In this document: one piece after another, positions 42,069 to 53,455 of the stretch | Position numbering within the stretch: position 1 is the first letter of the stretch | How the letters are laid out: each line of letters starts with the position of its first letter | Source of the DNA: Epiperipatus broadwayi | Taxonomy: Eukaryota; Onychophora; Udeonychophora; Euonychophora; Peripatidae | Direction of reading: 5' to 3' | DNA length: 64,000 nucleotides | Assembly: GCA_028023455.1 (NCBI GenBank) | Contig: JAQFVV010012442.1 | Coordinates: forward strand, 62,001-126,000 | Translations under genes and position numbers: made by a program | Notes under the pieces: model-generated | The model's input: only the letters and a program-made list of their open reading frames with translations | What the model was told of the DNA's origin: nothing | The model's database searches: none

Positions 42069-42071
<3 letters not shown>
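39892..42071 (+). mobile_element. Possible solo LTR, about 2.2 kb
   Basis: Right end CTGTTACA at 42064-42071 runs straight into (TA)n, exactly as the LTR of A does. The left end would be TATAGAACC, a TG-to-TA variant of a TGTA start, next to a short TA tract. No reading frame of note. Only the right boundary is convincing. Confidence 0.4.

Positions 42072-42121
<50 letters not shown>
42072..42121. repeat. (TA)n microsatellite
   Basis: About 50 bp of TA following a GTTACA end. Confidence 0.95.
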
Positions 42122-42123
<2 letters not shown>

Positions 42124-43344
42124 CTTAATATTTTTTCATAAGTTTACATATATCTATATTATTGTACACTTTTTTTAGGTCTAAATAGGTTTTAAAAACC
42201 AATTTCTTAAAAATAAATTAAATTAAAAGATATATAAGTATTGTAATTACTATGATAATGTTAATAGGGTTTTGAAACTTTCTTGAGGTGAACTTAAAAA
42301 ATTATAAAATGTTTAAAACAATGATAAAATAATAAATTACAAAGTAAATGTTAAATAACATAATTTTATAAGGTTTAGAGAACTGGCAATAATGATTATA
42401 ATGAAAATTATGTTTTAAAAGTATTATTAAAAAAGCTATTACAAACTATTTTTTAAATAATATTTAATATTTAAATAAGCCTTAAATGTATTTTAATAAA
42501 ATTAGATTTAAATTAGTATTATAATTATTTATTAAAAGTGTAGTATTTTATGGAATATACAAGAGTATTCAATTTTATTTACAGTTTAAATAATGTCAAA
42601 TTTATTACTCCAAATTTTACTATTATATTTTATTATTTTTATAATATAGTATTTTGTAATTAAATATTTAGTTAGTTTGATTTCAGACAATGAATAAAAA
42701 AATTGCAACATTTTGCTTTAATTTTTGATCATGTGATTAGCAATACATATATTCTTGTGCTTGCAATGTTTTTAAGAAAATTTTCAAAACTACATTTACA
42801 ATTGTTTTTAAAAAATTGAAAACATATGAATATCATAAAAATAAATATGGAAATTAATTTAATTAGGTATTTTTAAAATAGTTATAATTAATAAAGATAA
42901 ACTAAAAAAAATAAATATATTAAAATTTGATATTAGTTAGATTGATAAAGAATTATTAAAAATTTGTTATTTCAAAGTATTTAAATGGTTTAGGTATAAG
43001 TATAAAATTATTTTAGAATTAAATATCATAATATTAATATTATAAGTGATGCTCATAATTTTATTTCTAAATTTTAAAAGCACAAAATTGAAATTAGTTT
43101 GGTATGGAGAGGCTCAAATAACCAATCAAATGATAGTCAGGGCTATTGGTAGTCTTTCTACTTATTTATTTTTAAAATAGTATCAAGAATATTATTATAA
43201 GCCAGAAATATATTGTTTAAATAGTCAATTAGTTTCAATTTTTTAAATTTTATTAATTTTTAAAAAGTGTAAAAGATTATAAAATTTATTAATTTAAAAT
43301 AATTGAAATAAAATAATAGTTTTTACTTCACCTTTGATTAGTAA
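42122..43344. other. Extremely AT-rich sequence, no feature recognised
   Basis: Long runs of A and T with only short frames; no motif, repeat or RNA gene I can support. Confidence 0.6.
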
Positions 43345-43590
43345 TTAATTGAGATTGCGCTTTACGCAAAAAAGTGAAGCTTGTCTAACTCTTACAAAGT
43401 TATATGGCTTAGCGCTTTCAGAGACCTTGAGTCTCCATAATCGTAGCCTACTTTTAACTGAACTTTAGTTGTGGTTTATGTAAAATTTATGCAAATTTTA
43501 TAATGACCATTTTTTGGAGATTGTAAAGCACGATTCTTTCCAGTTTATTGCATAATTATCATTTGCAATAAAACATGCCTCTTTGATTTT

Positions 43591-44718
43591 TCACTTCATA
43601 TCATTGCATTCAGTGCACAGTGCCCTTGCTATAGTGGGTTCAAACATATGGCCATTTGTATTTTGGTGCTCGAAGAATATGGATCTGTTTTCATCGTTAT
43701 GTATAGCTTTTCTGTACAAATAATGATGTTGAGCTGTTCTTGTTGTGATGTTGGCATGGGTCTCTCCATAGTATGCCACTCTACATCCATTGCTTGGGCA
43801 TGTAATTTTATAAACTGCTTGGGATATTTGATCAGATGGTATTTTGTCTTTGGTATTGGTTATCATTCTGTTTGTTGATGGTAGGGTGTGGAATCCTAGT
43901 TCAAAGAACTCAGCAAATATTTTATAATATTTTCTAGCAATTGATGGTATGTATGGAAGTATTATTCTGGGTTTATTGTTTTTGACCGTGTCAGTTTGTA
44001 ATTTAGTTTGAAATTGCTTGATCTTTTTATATATAATGTTGGGTGAAAATCCAACCTTTTCTAGATCTTTAATATAATTGTGAGGTTCATTTTTTAGTCA
44101 GCTTCAAATTTACACAGTCTATGATTTCTGCGCAGGAAGGAAGAGAGTCCAGCCAATTTATGAGCATTGGGTGAGTTCGAGTTTGGATGTATAAATCCTC
44201 GAATTTCTAGTGGTTTAACTGTCATAGCATATGTAAGTTGGTGTGGATCTCTATGAACTTGAATATCTAGGTAATTAACATTGTGCTGAAGGTTCTCCTG
44301 TATACAGTTAATTGTTAAAGAGGTTTGTGTTTGTACCTCTTTTTGAATATCCATAATTATTTGTTCTGGTGCTACTATGAATACATTGTCTACATATTTG
44401 CCTTTCAAAATGATTGAGGAAAATACTAGATATTACTCCACTTATTGGGAGGCCTATTGGCCATCCGTCGTTCATTTTAAACCATTTACCATTAAATGTG
44501 GCCACAATGTTTTGATCCATCCATTTCAAAAATTCTACTATGAAATTCAGCTGCTCTAGTGAGCAATTATTATTTGTGAGTTCAGCTATAATAATGCTGA
44601 TCGAGCTTTTATGATTAATTGACCCATATAGCTCTATTACATCTAGTGATGCCATACTAAATTCAGGTTTGATTATGGCTTGTTTAATTTTATTAATGAA
44701 TTCAAATGAAGAGTTAAG
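43591..44718 (-). pseudogene. Penelope RT C-terminus plus GIY-YIG, left arm
   Basis: Minus-strand copy. RT motif A SLDVIELYGSI and motif B GWPIGLPISG are readable down to about 44400. A deletion of about 45 bp then removes the residues just before YVDN and shifts the frame. The segment 44408-44094 carries the RT thumb (for example LDIQVHRDPHQ) and ends in a stop. A further frame change leads to the GIY-YIG domain at 43866-43591, with VAYYGET and TTRTAQH. The catalytic box reads YVDN rather than YVDD. Confidence 0.82.
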
Positions 44719-45379
44719 ATTGATGATAGACTTTGGCGGAGCACATTATGTCAATATCACAAAAATGATAAATCAATGGCTCCTCGAAAGAATAGGTTTT
44801 GGCATACATACTATTAACTCATCGTTTGAATTCATTAATAAAATTAAACAAGCCATAATCAAACCTGAATTTAGTATGGCATCACTGGATGTAACAGAGC
44901 TATATGGGTCAATTAATCGTAAAAGCTCAATCGACATTATTATCGCTGAACTCATAAATAATAATTGCCCACTAGAGCAGCTGAATTTCATAGTAGAATT
45001 TTTGAAATGCATGGATCAAAACATTGTGGCCACATTTAATGGTAAATGGTTTAAAATGAATGACGGATGGCCAATGGGCCTCCCAATAAGTGGGATAATA
45101 TCTAGTATTTTCCTCAATCATTTTGAAAGACAAATACTGACTAAGTACTACACAATTGAACCAAACTTAATATATATGCACTATGTAGACAATGTATTCA
45201 TAGTAGCACCAGAACAAATAATAATGGATATTCAAAAAGAGCTACAAATACAAACCTCTTTAACAATTAACTGTATACAGGAAAACCTTCAGCACAATGT
45301 GAATTATCTAGATATTCAAGTTCACAGAGATCCACACCAACTTACATACGCTATGACAGTTAAACCACTAGAAATTTGA
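44719..45379 (+). pseudogene. Penelope RT C-terminal half, right arm
   Basis: Open frame with RT motif A SLDVTELYGSI, motif B GWPMGLPISG, then MHYVDNVFI at 45179-45205. The second catalytic Asp of YVDD is Asn, as in the left arm. The frame ends at TGA 45377, where the left arm has a CGA-like Arg codon, a probable C-to-T change. The N-terminal RT fingers are missing. The true frame is entered from the spacer; no authentic start is visible. Confidence 0.82.
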
Positions 45380-45526
45380 GGATTTATACATCCAAACTCG
45401 AACTCACCAGTCAAAAACAATAAACCCAGAATAATACTTCCATACATACCATCAATTGCTAGAAAATATAAAATATTTGCTGAGTTCTTTGAACTAGGAT
45501 ACCACACCCCACCATCAACAAACAGA

Positions 45527-45802
45527 ATGATAAACAATACCAAAGACAAAATACCTTCTGATCAAAGAGCCCAAGCAGTTTATAAAATTTCATGTCCAAC
45601 AAATGGATGTAGAGTGGCATTCTATGGGGAGACCTGTGCCAACATCACAACAAGAACAGCTCAACATCATTATTTGTACAGAAAAGCTATAAATAATGAT
45701 GAAAACAGATCCATATTCTTTGAGCACCAAAATACAAATGGCCATATGTTTGAACCCACTATAGCAAGGGCACTGTGCACTGAATGCAATGATGTAAAGT
45801 GA
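45527..45802 (+). pseudogene. Penelope GIY-YIG endonuclease domain, right arm
   Basis: Reads VYKISCPTNGCRVAFYGET, then TTRTAQHHYLYRKA, then FEHQNTNGH, matching GIY-YIG blocks of Penelope-like elements (family knowledge) with the YIG written as FYG. In an intact element it is fused to the RT and nicks the target. Here it is separated from the RT by a stop and a deletion of about 185 bp. The frame ends at a TGA shared with the left arm. Confidence 0.82.
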
Positions 45803-46046
45803 AAAATCAAAGAGGCATGTTTTATTGCAAATGATAATTATGCAATAAACCAGAAAGAATCGTGCTTTACAATCTCCAAAAAATGGTCATTATAAAATTT
45901 GCATAAATTTTACATAAACCTCAACTAAACTTCAGTTAAAAGTAGGCTATGATTATGGAGACTCGAGGTCTCCAAAAGCGCTAAGCCATATAACTTTGTA
46001 AGCGTTAGACAAGCTTCACTTTTTTGCGTAAAGCGCAATCTCAATT

Positions 46047-47567
46047 AATTTAAAATAAGAATGTTTTCATAAAATAAATTAGTTTTCAACTATTTTTTTT
46101 ATTTAAAACTTAATTCAAGTTCATTATAACTTATACAGCATATACCTGAAATAATGTGCATGGAAAGATTAATGAAAGAAACAGATGACCAAGAGATGTA
46201 TATTATTCTGTGTTATTTAAAAACTGTTATAATTTTTTATATAAAATATGTTGGATTTTAAAATGGATATTATTTGGAAATATCACTCAGAGAATTAACA
46301 TGTTTGTATATAAAACTTTAAGAACATTTAAAGATATTATTTCGATAATAAAATTACCTGGACAACACTAAAATTGAATGTTTTTTTTTTAATTTATGAA
46401 AGTATTCAAGATTGAATTTATTGAATAAAATATATATCTTTTTTGTATTTATACTATTAACTGTATATTTTAAAGAAAATTACAGCAGTTTTAAAAATAT
46501 TTATTTAAAAAATATTATAAACTTTTTTCAGAATAATGATAGAAATTAAAAAAATAAATGTTATTATGGATATAAATTACTTTGTCAAGTTATTATCAAA
46601 ATACATGTGTATTTTGATATAATAAAACTTATTTTAATTATACATCAAAAAGGAAAATTAATGATAATAGAAATAAATATTATCATGACTAAATAAATAA
46701 GCTATGGAATATTTAAATATGCATTTATTAATTACTACACATCTGCATTATGAGATAATGTCTTTAAAAAATGAAAATGCCTATTTTCTGCTAGTGTAAA
46801 ACGGATTTTGAATTGCTGATGATGGTGCTTCTTTAAGCCAATTAAGTTCACATGAATGTAAACAATGGAAATTACTTCTAAGAAATATTTTAAAAAGTGA
46901 TATCTCATTAATAATTGTTATCATGTGAAAGCAACAGACAAAAGATTGTATTAAAAGACTCAAAAACAGGATGAACAGTAATTTTTAAAGATTTTCTGCG
47001 ATTTTAAAAGTCAACTATTCTTATATTTTTTTACTATTTTTATTTGTGCAAGAAAAAGAGAAAGAACTATGCTAGGAAAACATTCAGACAATATTTGTCA
47101 AATAGCAACTGCAGATGATTCCATTTGAAGTGTTGAATTGTAATGGAGGACTTTTACTTGAATTTTATTGGAGAACAGTCATGAATTGGATTATGTAAAT
47201 TTAATTTTAAAATATTATTTTAAATATTCTAATTTAGTATTAGGAATATTATTTAGTATAGGATAAGAAAGGTTATATTTTTTAAATATTTTTTATTTGC
47301 TTAACAAAATTAATATTTTAAAAAAATTTTGTAATGTTTTTTGAAAGTATAATTGGTGCATTGGATGACTGATATTTTTATTAATATGTGTTTATGTTAA
47401 AATGGACCAGAGGATGTCCCAGTAGTCATTTTACAAATTGTAATGTCACTAGGTAATTGTAAAGTATTTAATTATATATATATTAGAGTTGGTTGAAATA
47501 TTTTGAGATATTGCTTTTATCATATGAGTATGTGAATATGAGTATGTATGAATTAATGACACCCACA
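46047..47567. other. AT-rich sequence without recognised features
   Basis: Short frames only; no catalytic motif, RNA gene or clear repeat. Confidence 0.6.
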
Positions 47568-47581
47568 CCATATATATATAT

Positions 47582-49734
47582 TGTACCGATCGGAATGAAA
47601 GTGAAGATCGAATCTAACCGCAAAAACAATATCTGTACTACAAGGGCGCCATCTAGGCATTTGAGCCTAGAAAAATTTATAAAGTAGGCAGATATGCGCT
47701 GTTAAGATTCCACTTTATTGAAATATTCCAATCGTTAGCCCAAGTCACTAGCTCAGCGGAGACGCAGAGATAAAAATCTATAAATTTTATATCTTAAATA
47801 TAAAGGAATAAAAGCCACTGCCAGAAATTAACACATAAAAATATTTATTTACGCACATATAAAATAATATTTAAATGTTGAGGAATAAATTTAATGTTTA
47901 TAATTTTATATTGATCTTTATTTCTAAATTTAAGTAGATTTCAAATAATGAGTTTACTATTTATTTAGAGGGTCGAGTATGAATGGACTACATAGGTCTG
48001 CATTTGAAAGGAAAATATTCTTCCCTGATTTAACCTTAGGCAACAAATTTCGCAATCAACTGGTGCCAATCCATCTGATACATTCATGTATTCAATGTAG
48101 CATGATACGACATCACAAAATACCATATTGTCAGGAATGTGCATCTGAACAATAAGTAGAAATAGAGAAGATATTGACTCTCCACCAACAGGAATGTGAC
48201 ATCTGTTGGCAAGTAGATCAATAAACTAAAAACTCCATAGGAATGGACTGCGGTCTTCTGCCGACTTACAAACCCATCCATAGGCAAACAGAGGGTGTGT
48301 GGCGTATATCTATAATCCTGCCCGTAGCGGACCTCATACTACATCTATTAATTACACAAATATATCCAATCCATTGAACCAATTCAACTATGAAATGAAT
48401 AACCTAAGATTACCCTCCCTTACTACAACTTTACAAAACTATATAGCCATTCACGCCCGACTTAATTTTAACATTTAAATACGTTCGCACAGATTTGTTT
48501 AAAAATGTTGGGTATAGATCGATTACATAGATTCCACGGTCAAAAACATTTCAAAATAAACATAAACGATCAAAATACAAAATTATTGATACTGACAATC
48601 GCAGAGGGAAACTTATAAGTAACCCAATAGTATTCACCATAAGATACTTGCGTTGTCACCAATAACTTAAAAGACATCCGAATAAATACATTTTAGATAC
48701 TCACCGTAAGGTATCATTATTTATCGAATGTCTATATATTTTGATCAAATATGAAAACCAAAATATAATTAACCACAAACGAATCCATGCAAGCGTCTAT
48801 AAACAACTTTAAAAATTTAATACATTTTAGTTAAAACATAATATACACAAAAAAAATGAACTGGAAATGATTGCTTAAACATCTACATAAAAAAAATATC
48901 AATAATTGAATTTGCATTCTTTAAGTCAGATAAGAGTTCTTATTTTCAGTTATTAATTACTTGCAATTTTAGGAAAGTTATTAGATAGATACAATAGTTC
49001 ATACTTTACGGATTTAATAGATTGAGAAGTCCATCTTCGTGATCACTTTAGTAGATTTTGTCCTTCTTTGAAATGAAACTGCGACTTGCCGTGCATTTGG
49101 TCAGGAACTGTCATCCAGAGGCCTCAGCTGGTTGTCCAGAAAATTAACTTTATTGCAGACTTCCACATCGTGAAAATCTGCAATATAGCTAGTTATAATA
49201 ATCTATTCATAGTCAGCTCTAAGATAACAATTATAATAATAATTTGGCTTTTATATTTTTATTAGTCTCTTATCATTAGATCTTGAGATTCAACGAGCAA
49301 GACGTCACTAATCCATTCGTGTTTCAGTTATGGTCCGTGCTGTCATTTTCGTGTTTGGATTGGTCATTTAATTCCTTTGTATTCTCTTATCTGACCATTT
49401 AATTTATTTTACATGCCTCACGAGGTAGTTTGCTTTTGAACAATCATTTAATTAATAAGACAATCATTTCCATTTTCTAAGACTATAGAAATCAACATTA
49501 TTTCTATTTATAAAATATCAATCTTTATATCTTTACTTTTTACAAAAAAAAATTACTTTCAAATATTTTTATTTTTTAAAAGTTTTTAAAGTTGTCCATC
49601 ATGCGATCTATATATATTAAACAACTTTTAATTTTCAGTTTTTTAAGTTTTTTTTTCTTTTTAATAAATCAAATTTTATTTACGATCTTTTTATTTTCAT
49701 TTTAAAATAATGTAACGGCATATATTCCGTTACA
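47582..49734 (+). mobile_element. Solo LTR, about 2.15 kb
   Basis: Starts TGTACCGATCGG directly after a (TA)5 tract and ends TTCCGTTACA directly before (TA)n, giving TG...CA ends with ATAT on both flanks. The end is like that of LTR C (CCGTTACA). No gag or pol is present and the length suits the other LTRs here, so a solo LTR left by LTR-LTR recombination is the simplest reading. Orientation could be either; the TTACA end suggests plus. Confidence 0.65.
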
Positions 49735-49752
49735 ATATATATATATATATAT
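49735..49752. repeat. Short (TA)n tract
   Basis: TA tract at the right border of the solo LTR. Confidence 0.9.
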
Positions 49753-51068
49753 ACTTCTATTATTATTCTGGGATATAAGCTATGATCTTAAAAAAGAGAT
49801 ATGCATACATTTTTTTTATATTACAAAGTTTAATATAATTTATAGATGCTCATAATTTTTATGATACTTATAAAATATTTCAATATTTATCTTAATGTTT
49901 ATAAAAAATGTCATTTGTATTTTTGTTGCTGAGTTTTATGTGAATAAAATATTTTTCTTATAATAGTTCTGGATTGATGTCATATGTTTGTTATTAGGAA
50001 TATTGCTAGTTATTTTGTGATGTATATTGTTAGATCTATTGAGAAGTTTTAAATGATAGTGATGAGGAAGTAAATAATGAAATTTGGATGTCTTATATGT
50101 AGGATATGTTAAGAAGATAGGAAAATAGCGTATATTTTATTTAGTAATTTCCTGTGACTTGTATGTATTTTCCGTGGGCACTATTTGATATTTTTTGTAT
50201 TTTAAAATGTTCTCTAAGAGCTGAATAGATAGCTCACACATTATTTTTGAAGGTATTGGACAAAAGTCATAGCTATTCTTTTACACTGTTTCCATGTGGA
50301 TTATTAAATATATTATATACTATTGAGTCTTTATGCTAGTCATTCTTTCATGTCCTATGCATTATATCACTATCTTAATTTCAATACTTATTACATCATG
50401 TAGCATAGTATTTTATGAAAGAAGAATAATTGATATATGTATTATTTTTTCAAAAGGAAGTAAGATAGTTTTTTTTTTGTTTGGATAAAGATGAAATACA
50501 AGTGACATTGAATGCAAATGCTGATAGTAAAGTAATAAAAAATAATAGTTATTTTAAATATTGTTATCAAACTATTTTTGATGAAAAAAGAAATTACATT
50601 TTATGATATTTTACTAATTTTTATATATTTTGATTTTTCATAAATCAATGCATATTTTTTAAAATGTGAAACATCAAAATGTACAACACATAGTGTGATA
50701 AATACTTATATTTTATGAACATTATTATTGTTTTTTTCTTAAAAAAACATGAAATACATATAAGGATTTTGAGAATGGTGCCAATCAATAATATCTAGTA
50801 TAACATCAGCACTATTTTTTTATTAAATTCAATTTTCGTTTACTGAATGGACCTATAAAACATATTTTCAAATGAACATTATTTTAAGTATTTATATTTT
50901 GTGTACATTTATTAAAACCATACTGTCTGTTTATTTAATTAATAAATGATTTCATTAGAATATAAAGTGTACATTTAAATTAACATTTTATTTTTAATAT
51001 ATGTATGATAAATAATATGGAAGCCAGAGTTATGGCTTATTTACTTACTGACTTTGTTTTATATAATT
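49753..51068. other. AT-rich sequence without recognised features
   Basis: No coding or RNA feature seen. The segment 49753-53328 as a whole lies between two TA arrays and ends ...GACTACA, so it may be another LTR-like unit that contains the minisatellite. Confidence 0.5.
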
Positions 51069-52345
51069 GAAATATGTAACACAATCTTTTATTAGTTAAT
51101 TTATATTTTGCTAGATCTTATTTAGTGAAATATGTAACACAATCTTTTATTAGTTAATTTATATTTTGTTAGATGTTATTTAGTGAAATATGTAACACAA
51201 TCTTTTATTAGTTAATTTATATTTTGTTAGATCTTATTTAGTGAAATATGTAACGCGATCTTTTATTAGTTAATTTATATTTTGTTAGATCTTATTTAGT
51301 GAAATATGTAACACAATCTTTTATTAGTTAATTTATATTTTGTTAGATCTTATTTAGTGAAATATGTAACACAATCTTTTATTAGTTAATTTATATTTTG
51401 TTAGATGTTATTTAGTGAAATATGTAACACAATCTTTTATTAGTTAATTTATATTTTGTTAGATCTTATTTAGTGAAATATGTAACGCGATCTTTTATTA
51501 GTTAATTTATATTTTGTTAGATATTATTTAGTGAAATATGTAACGCAATCTTTTATTAGTTAATTTATATTTTGTTAGATCTTATTTAGTGAAATATGTA
51601 ACACAATTATTTATTAGTTAATTTATATTTTGTTAGATCTTATTTAGTGAAATATGTAACGCAATCTTTTATTAGTTAATTTATATTTTGTTAGATCTTA
51701 TTTAGTGAAATATGTACCGCAATCTTTTATTAGTTAATTTATATTTTGTTAGATGTTATTTAGTGAAATATGTAACATAATTTTTTATTAGTTAATTTAT
51801 ATTTTGTTAGATGTTATTTAGTGAAATATGTAACACAATCTTTTATTAGTTAATTTATATTTTATTAGATATTTAGTGAAATATATAACGCAATCTTTTA
51901 TTAGTTAATTTATATTTTGTTAAATGTTATTTAGTGAAATATGTAACACAATCTTTTATTAGTTAATATATATTTTGTTAGATCTTATTTAGTGAAATAT
52001 GTAACGCAATCTTTTATTAGTTAATTTATATTTTGTTAGATCTTATTTAGTGAAATATGTAACGCAATCTTTTATTAGTTAATTTATATTTTGTTAGATC
52101 TTTTTTAGTGAAATATGTAACGCAATCTTTTATTAGTTAATTTATATTTTATTAGATCTTATTTAGTGAAATATGTAACGCAATCTTTTATTAGTTAATT
52201 TATATTTTGTTAGATCTTATTTAGTGAAATATGTAACGCGATCTTTTATTAGTTAATTTATATTTTGTTAGATCTTATTTGGTGAAATATGTAACACAAT
52301 CTTTTATTAGTTAATTTATATTTTGTTAGATCTTATTTAGTGAAA
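51069..52345. repeat. 58-bp minisatellite, about 22 copies
   Basis: The unit GAAATATGTAACACAATCTT... repeats every 58 bp from 51069 with a few changes; one unit near 51880 is shorter by three bases. Variants ACACAATC, ACGCAATC and ACGCGATC, and linkers AGATCTTATT, AGATGTTATT and AGATATTATT, show a four-unit higher-order pattern in the first eight copies. There are no spacers, so this is not a CRISPR array. Confidence 0.97.
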
Positions 52346-53325
52346 CTGCGAAATTTTTTTTTTTAATGGAAAGTGTAATAAATATATTTAACTTGTTTTT
52401 ATAAATATCCGTGTTATGTTGATTAATTTATTCACACAAATACATGATTAACAGAAACCAAAATAAATATAATACATTTGCACAGTATATATAAAATTAT
52501 ACATTTGAAGAAAAAATAATTATTCAGAATATGATATTTAAGTAATTTTATTTTGTAATAATACTATTATAGTCATAATTGATCACATAATTTAATGCAT
52601 AAAATTTAATATTTATGTTGCCACATATTTTCAGATTATATTATATTTTAAGATGCAACATAAAAAAAAATATAATTTTATTATTAATGTAAATCTGAAA
52701 TTACAATATTAATATTATTGTTATTATCATTACTATTAGTTGTTATAGTGTTAAATAGTAGACAGAATTAATAGTTATTTAATTAGAAGTAGGAATATTA
52801 TTATTAAAATTGTTTACGTGTAGTTAGGAATGATACAAAATCCCTTATCATACTTGACTACACGGAATTATAAATTAATTAAATTTGTTTCATGAACCTG
52901 AGAAAATTATAATTATATTTTAGTAAAATAGATTAGAATTTATTTTAATAATATTATTCTAAATATCTTATTATTTTTAAAGTCTTAACAATACTATAGA
53001 GTTATTATTATTAGAAATAAGAGGGGGACAGTATTCTCATACCTTTGAGATTGTATCCTGTGGAATATAAGCTTAATGTATTCCTACTGTTTTACCTTCA
53101 ATAATTAGTCTCATGTTTTTATTAGTATTTTATTGATTTAATTTTCATGAATCGAACCTTATATTTTATTTATTAATTAATTAGAACTAGTCGAATCATA
53201 AATATTTATCATAAGATATCGTTTATTATTTATTATATCAAGATTACAAGTATTTATCAGAAGCATTACTATTTTATTTGAGCTGATTTTATTTTTTCAT
53301 TATATATTGAACTGTAGTTGAGACT

Positions 53326-53328
<3 letters not shown>
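52346..53328. other. AT-rich sequence without recognised features
   Basis: No supported gene or repeat. It ends GACTACA at 53328, immediately followed by (TA)n. Confidence 0.5.

Positions 53329-53392
<64 letters not shown>
53329..53392. repeat. (TA)n microsatellite at left border of element C
   Basis: About 60 bp of TA directly before TGTAATGG, the terminus of the element C LTR. Confidence 0.95.
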
Positions 53393-53395
<3 letters not shown>

Positions 53396-53455
53396 AATGG
53401 TATGCACCCTCAAAACAAAATATGTTAAGGCAGTCGCATCTCACTATAGTTCAGG
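53393..53455 (-). repeat. 3' LTR remnant of element C
   Basis: About 63 bp matching 58043-58106 with several substitutions. The junction with pol lies in a shared CTATAG-type sequence, suggesting deletion through microhomology. Confidence 0.8.

Larger units (their letters stand above)
43345..46046. mobile_element. Penelope-like elements in inverted (palindromic) pair
   Basis: Left arm 43345-44718 (minus strand) and right arm 44814-46046 (plus strand) are inverted copies joined by a spacer of about 95 bp that reads on into the RT frame of the right arm. Each encodes the C-terminal half of a Penelope RT followed by a GIY-YIG domain and about 240 bp of 3' sequence ending in TGCGTAAAGCGCAATC. 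The arms differ by substitutions and reciprocal deletions: about 185 bp missing from the right, about 45 bp from the left. Inverted or tandem partial copies are common for Penelope elements. Confidence 0.88.

Noticed and set aside
43345-46046. Hammerhead ribozyme inside the Penelope copies, as known for some Penelope elements
   Set aside because: I looked for CTGANGA on both strands of this interval and found none; these truncated copies lack the 5' region where it usually lies.
43345-46046. Palindrome as an assembly artefact
   Set aside because: The arms differ by many substitutions and by different deletions, so they are two real, diverged copies.
46811-46850. CTGATGA followed by a weak hairpin, a possible hammerhead
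   Set aside because: No GAA core after the hairpin and no stem I pairing.
51069-52345. CRISPR-like array
   Set aside because: Units are contiguous without unique spacers and the context is animal; it is a minisatellite.
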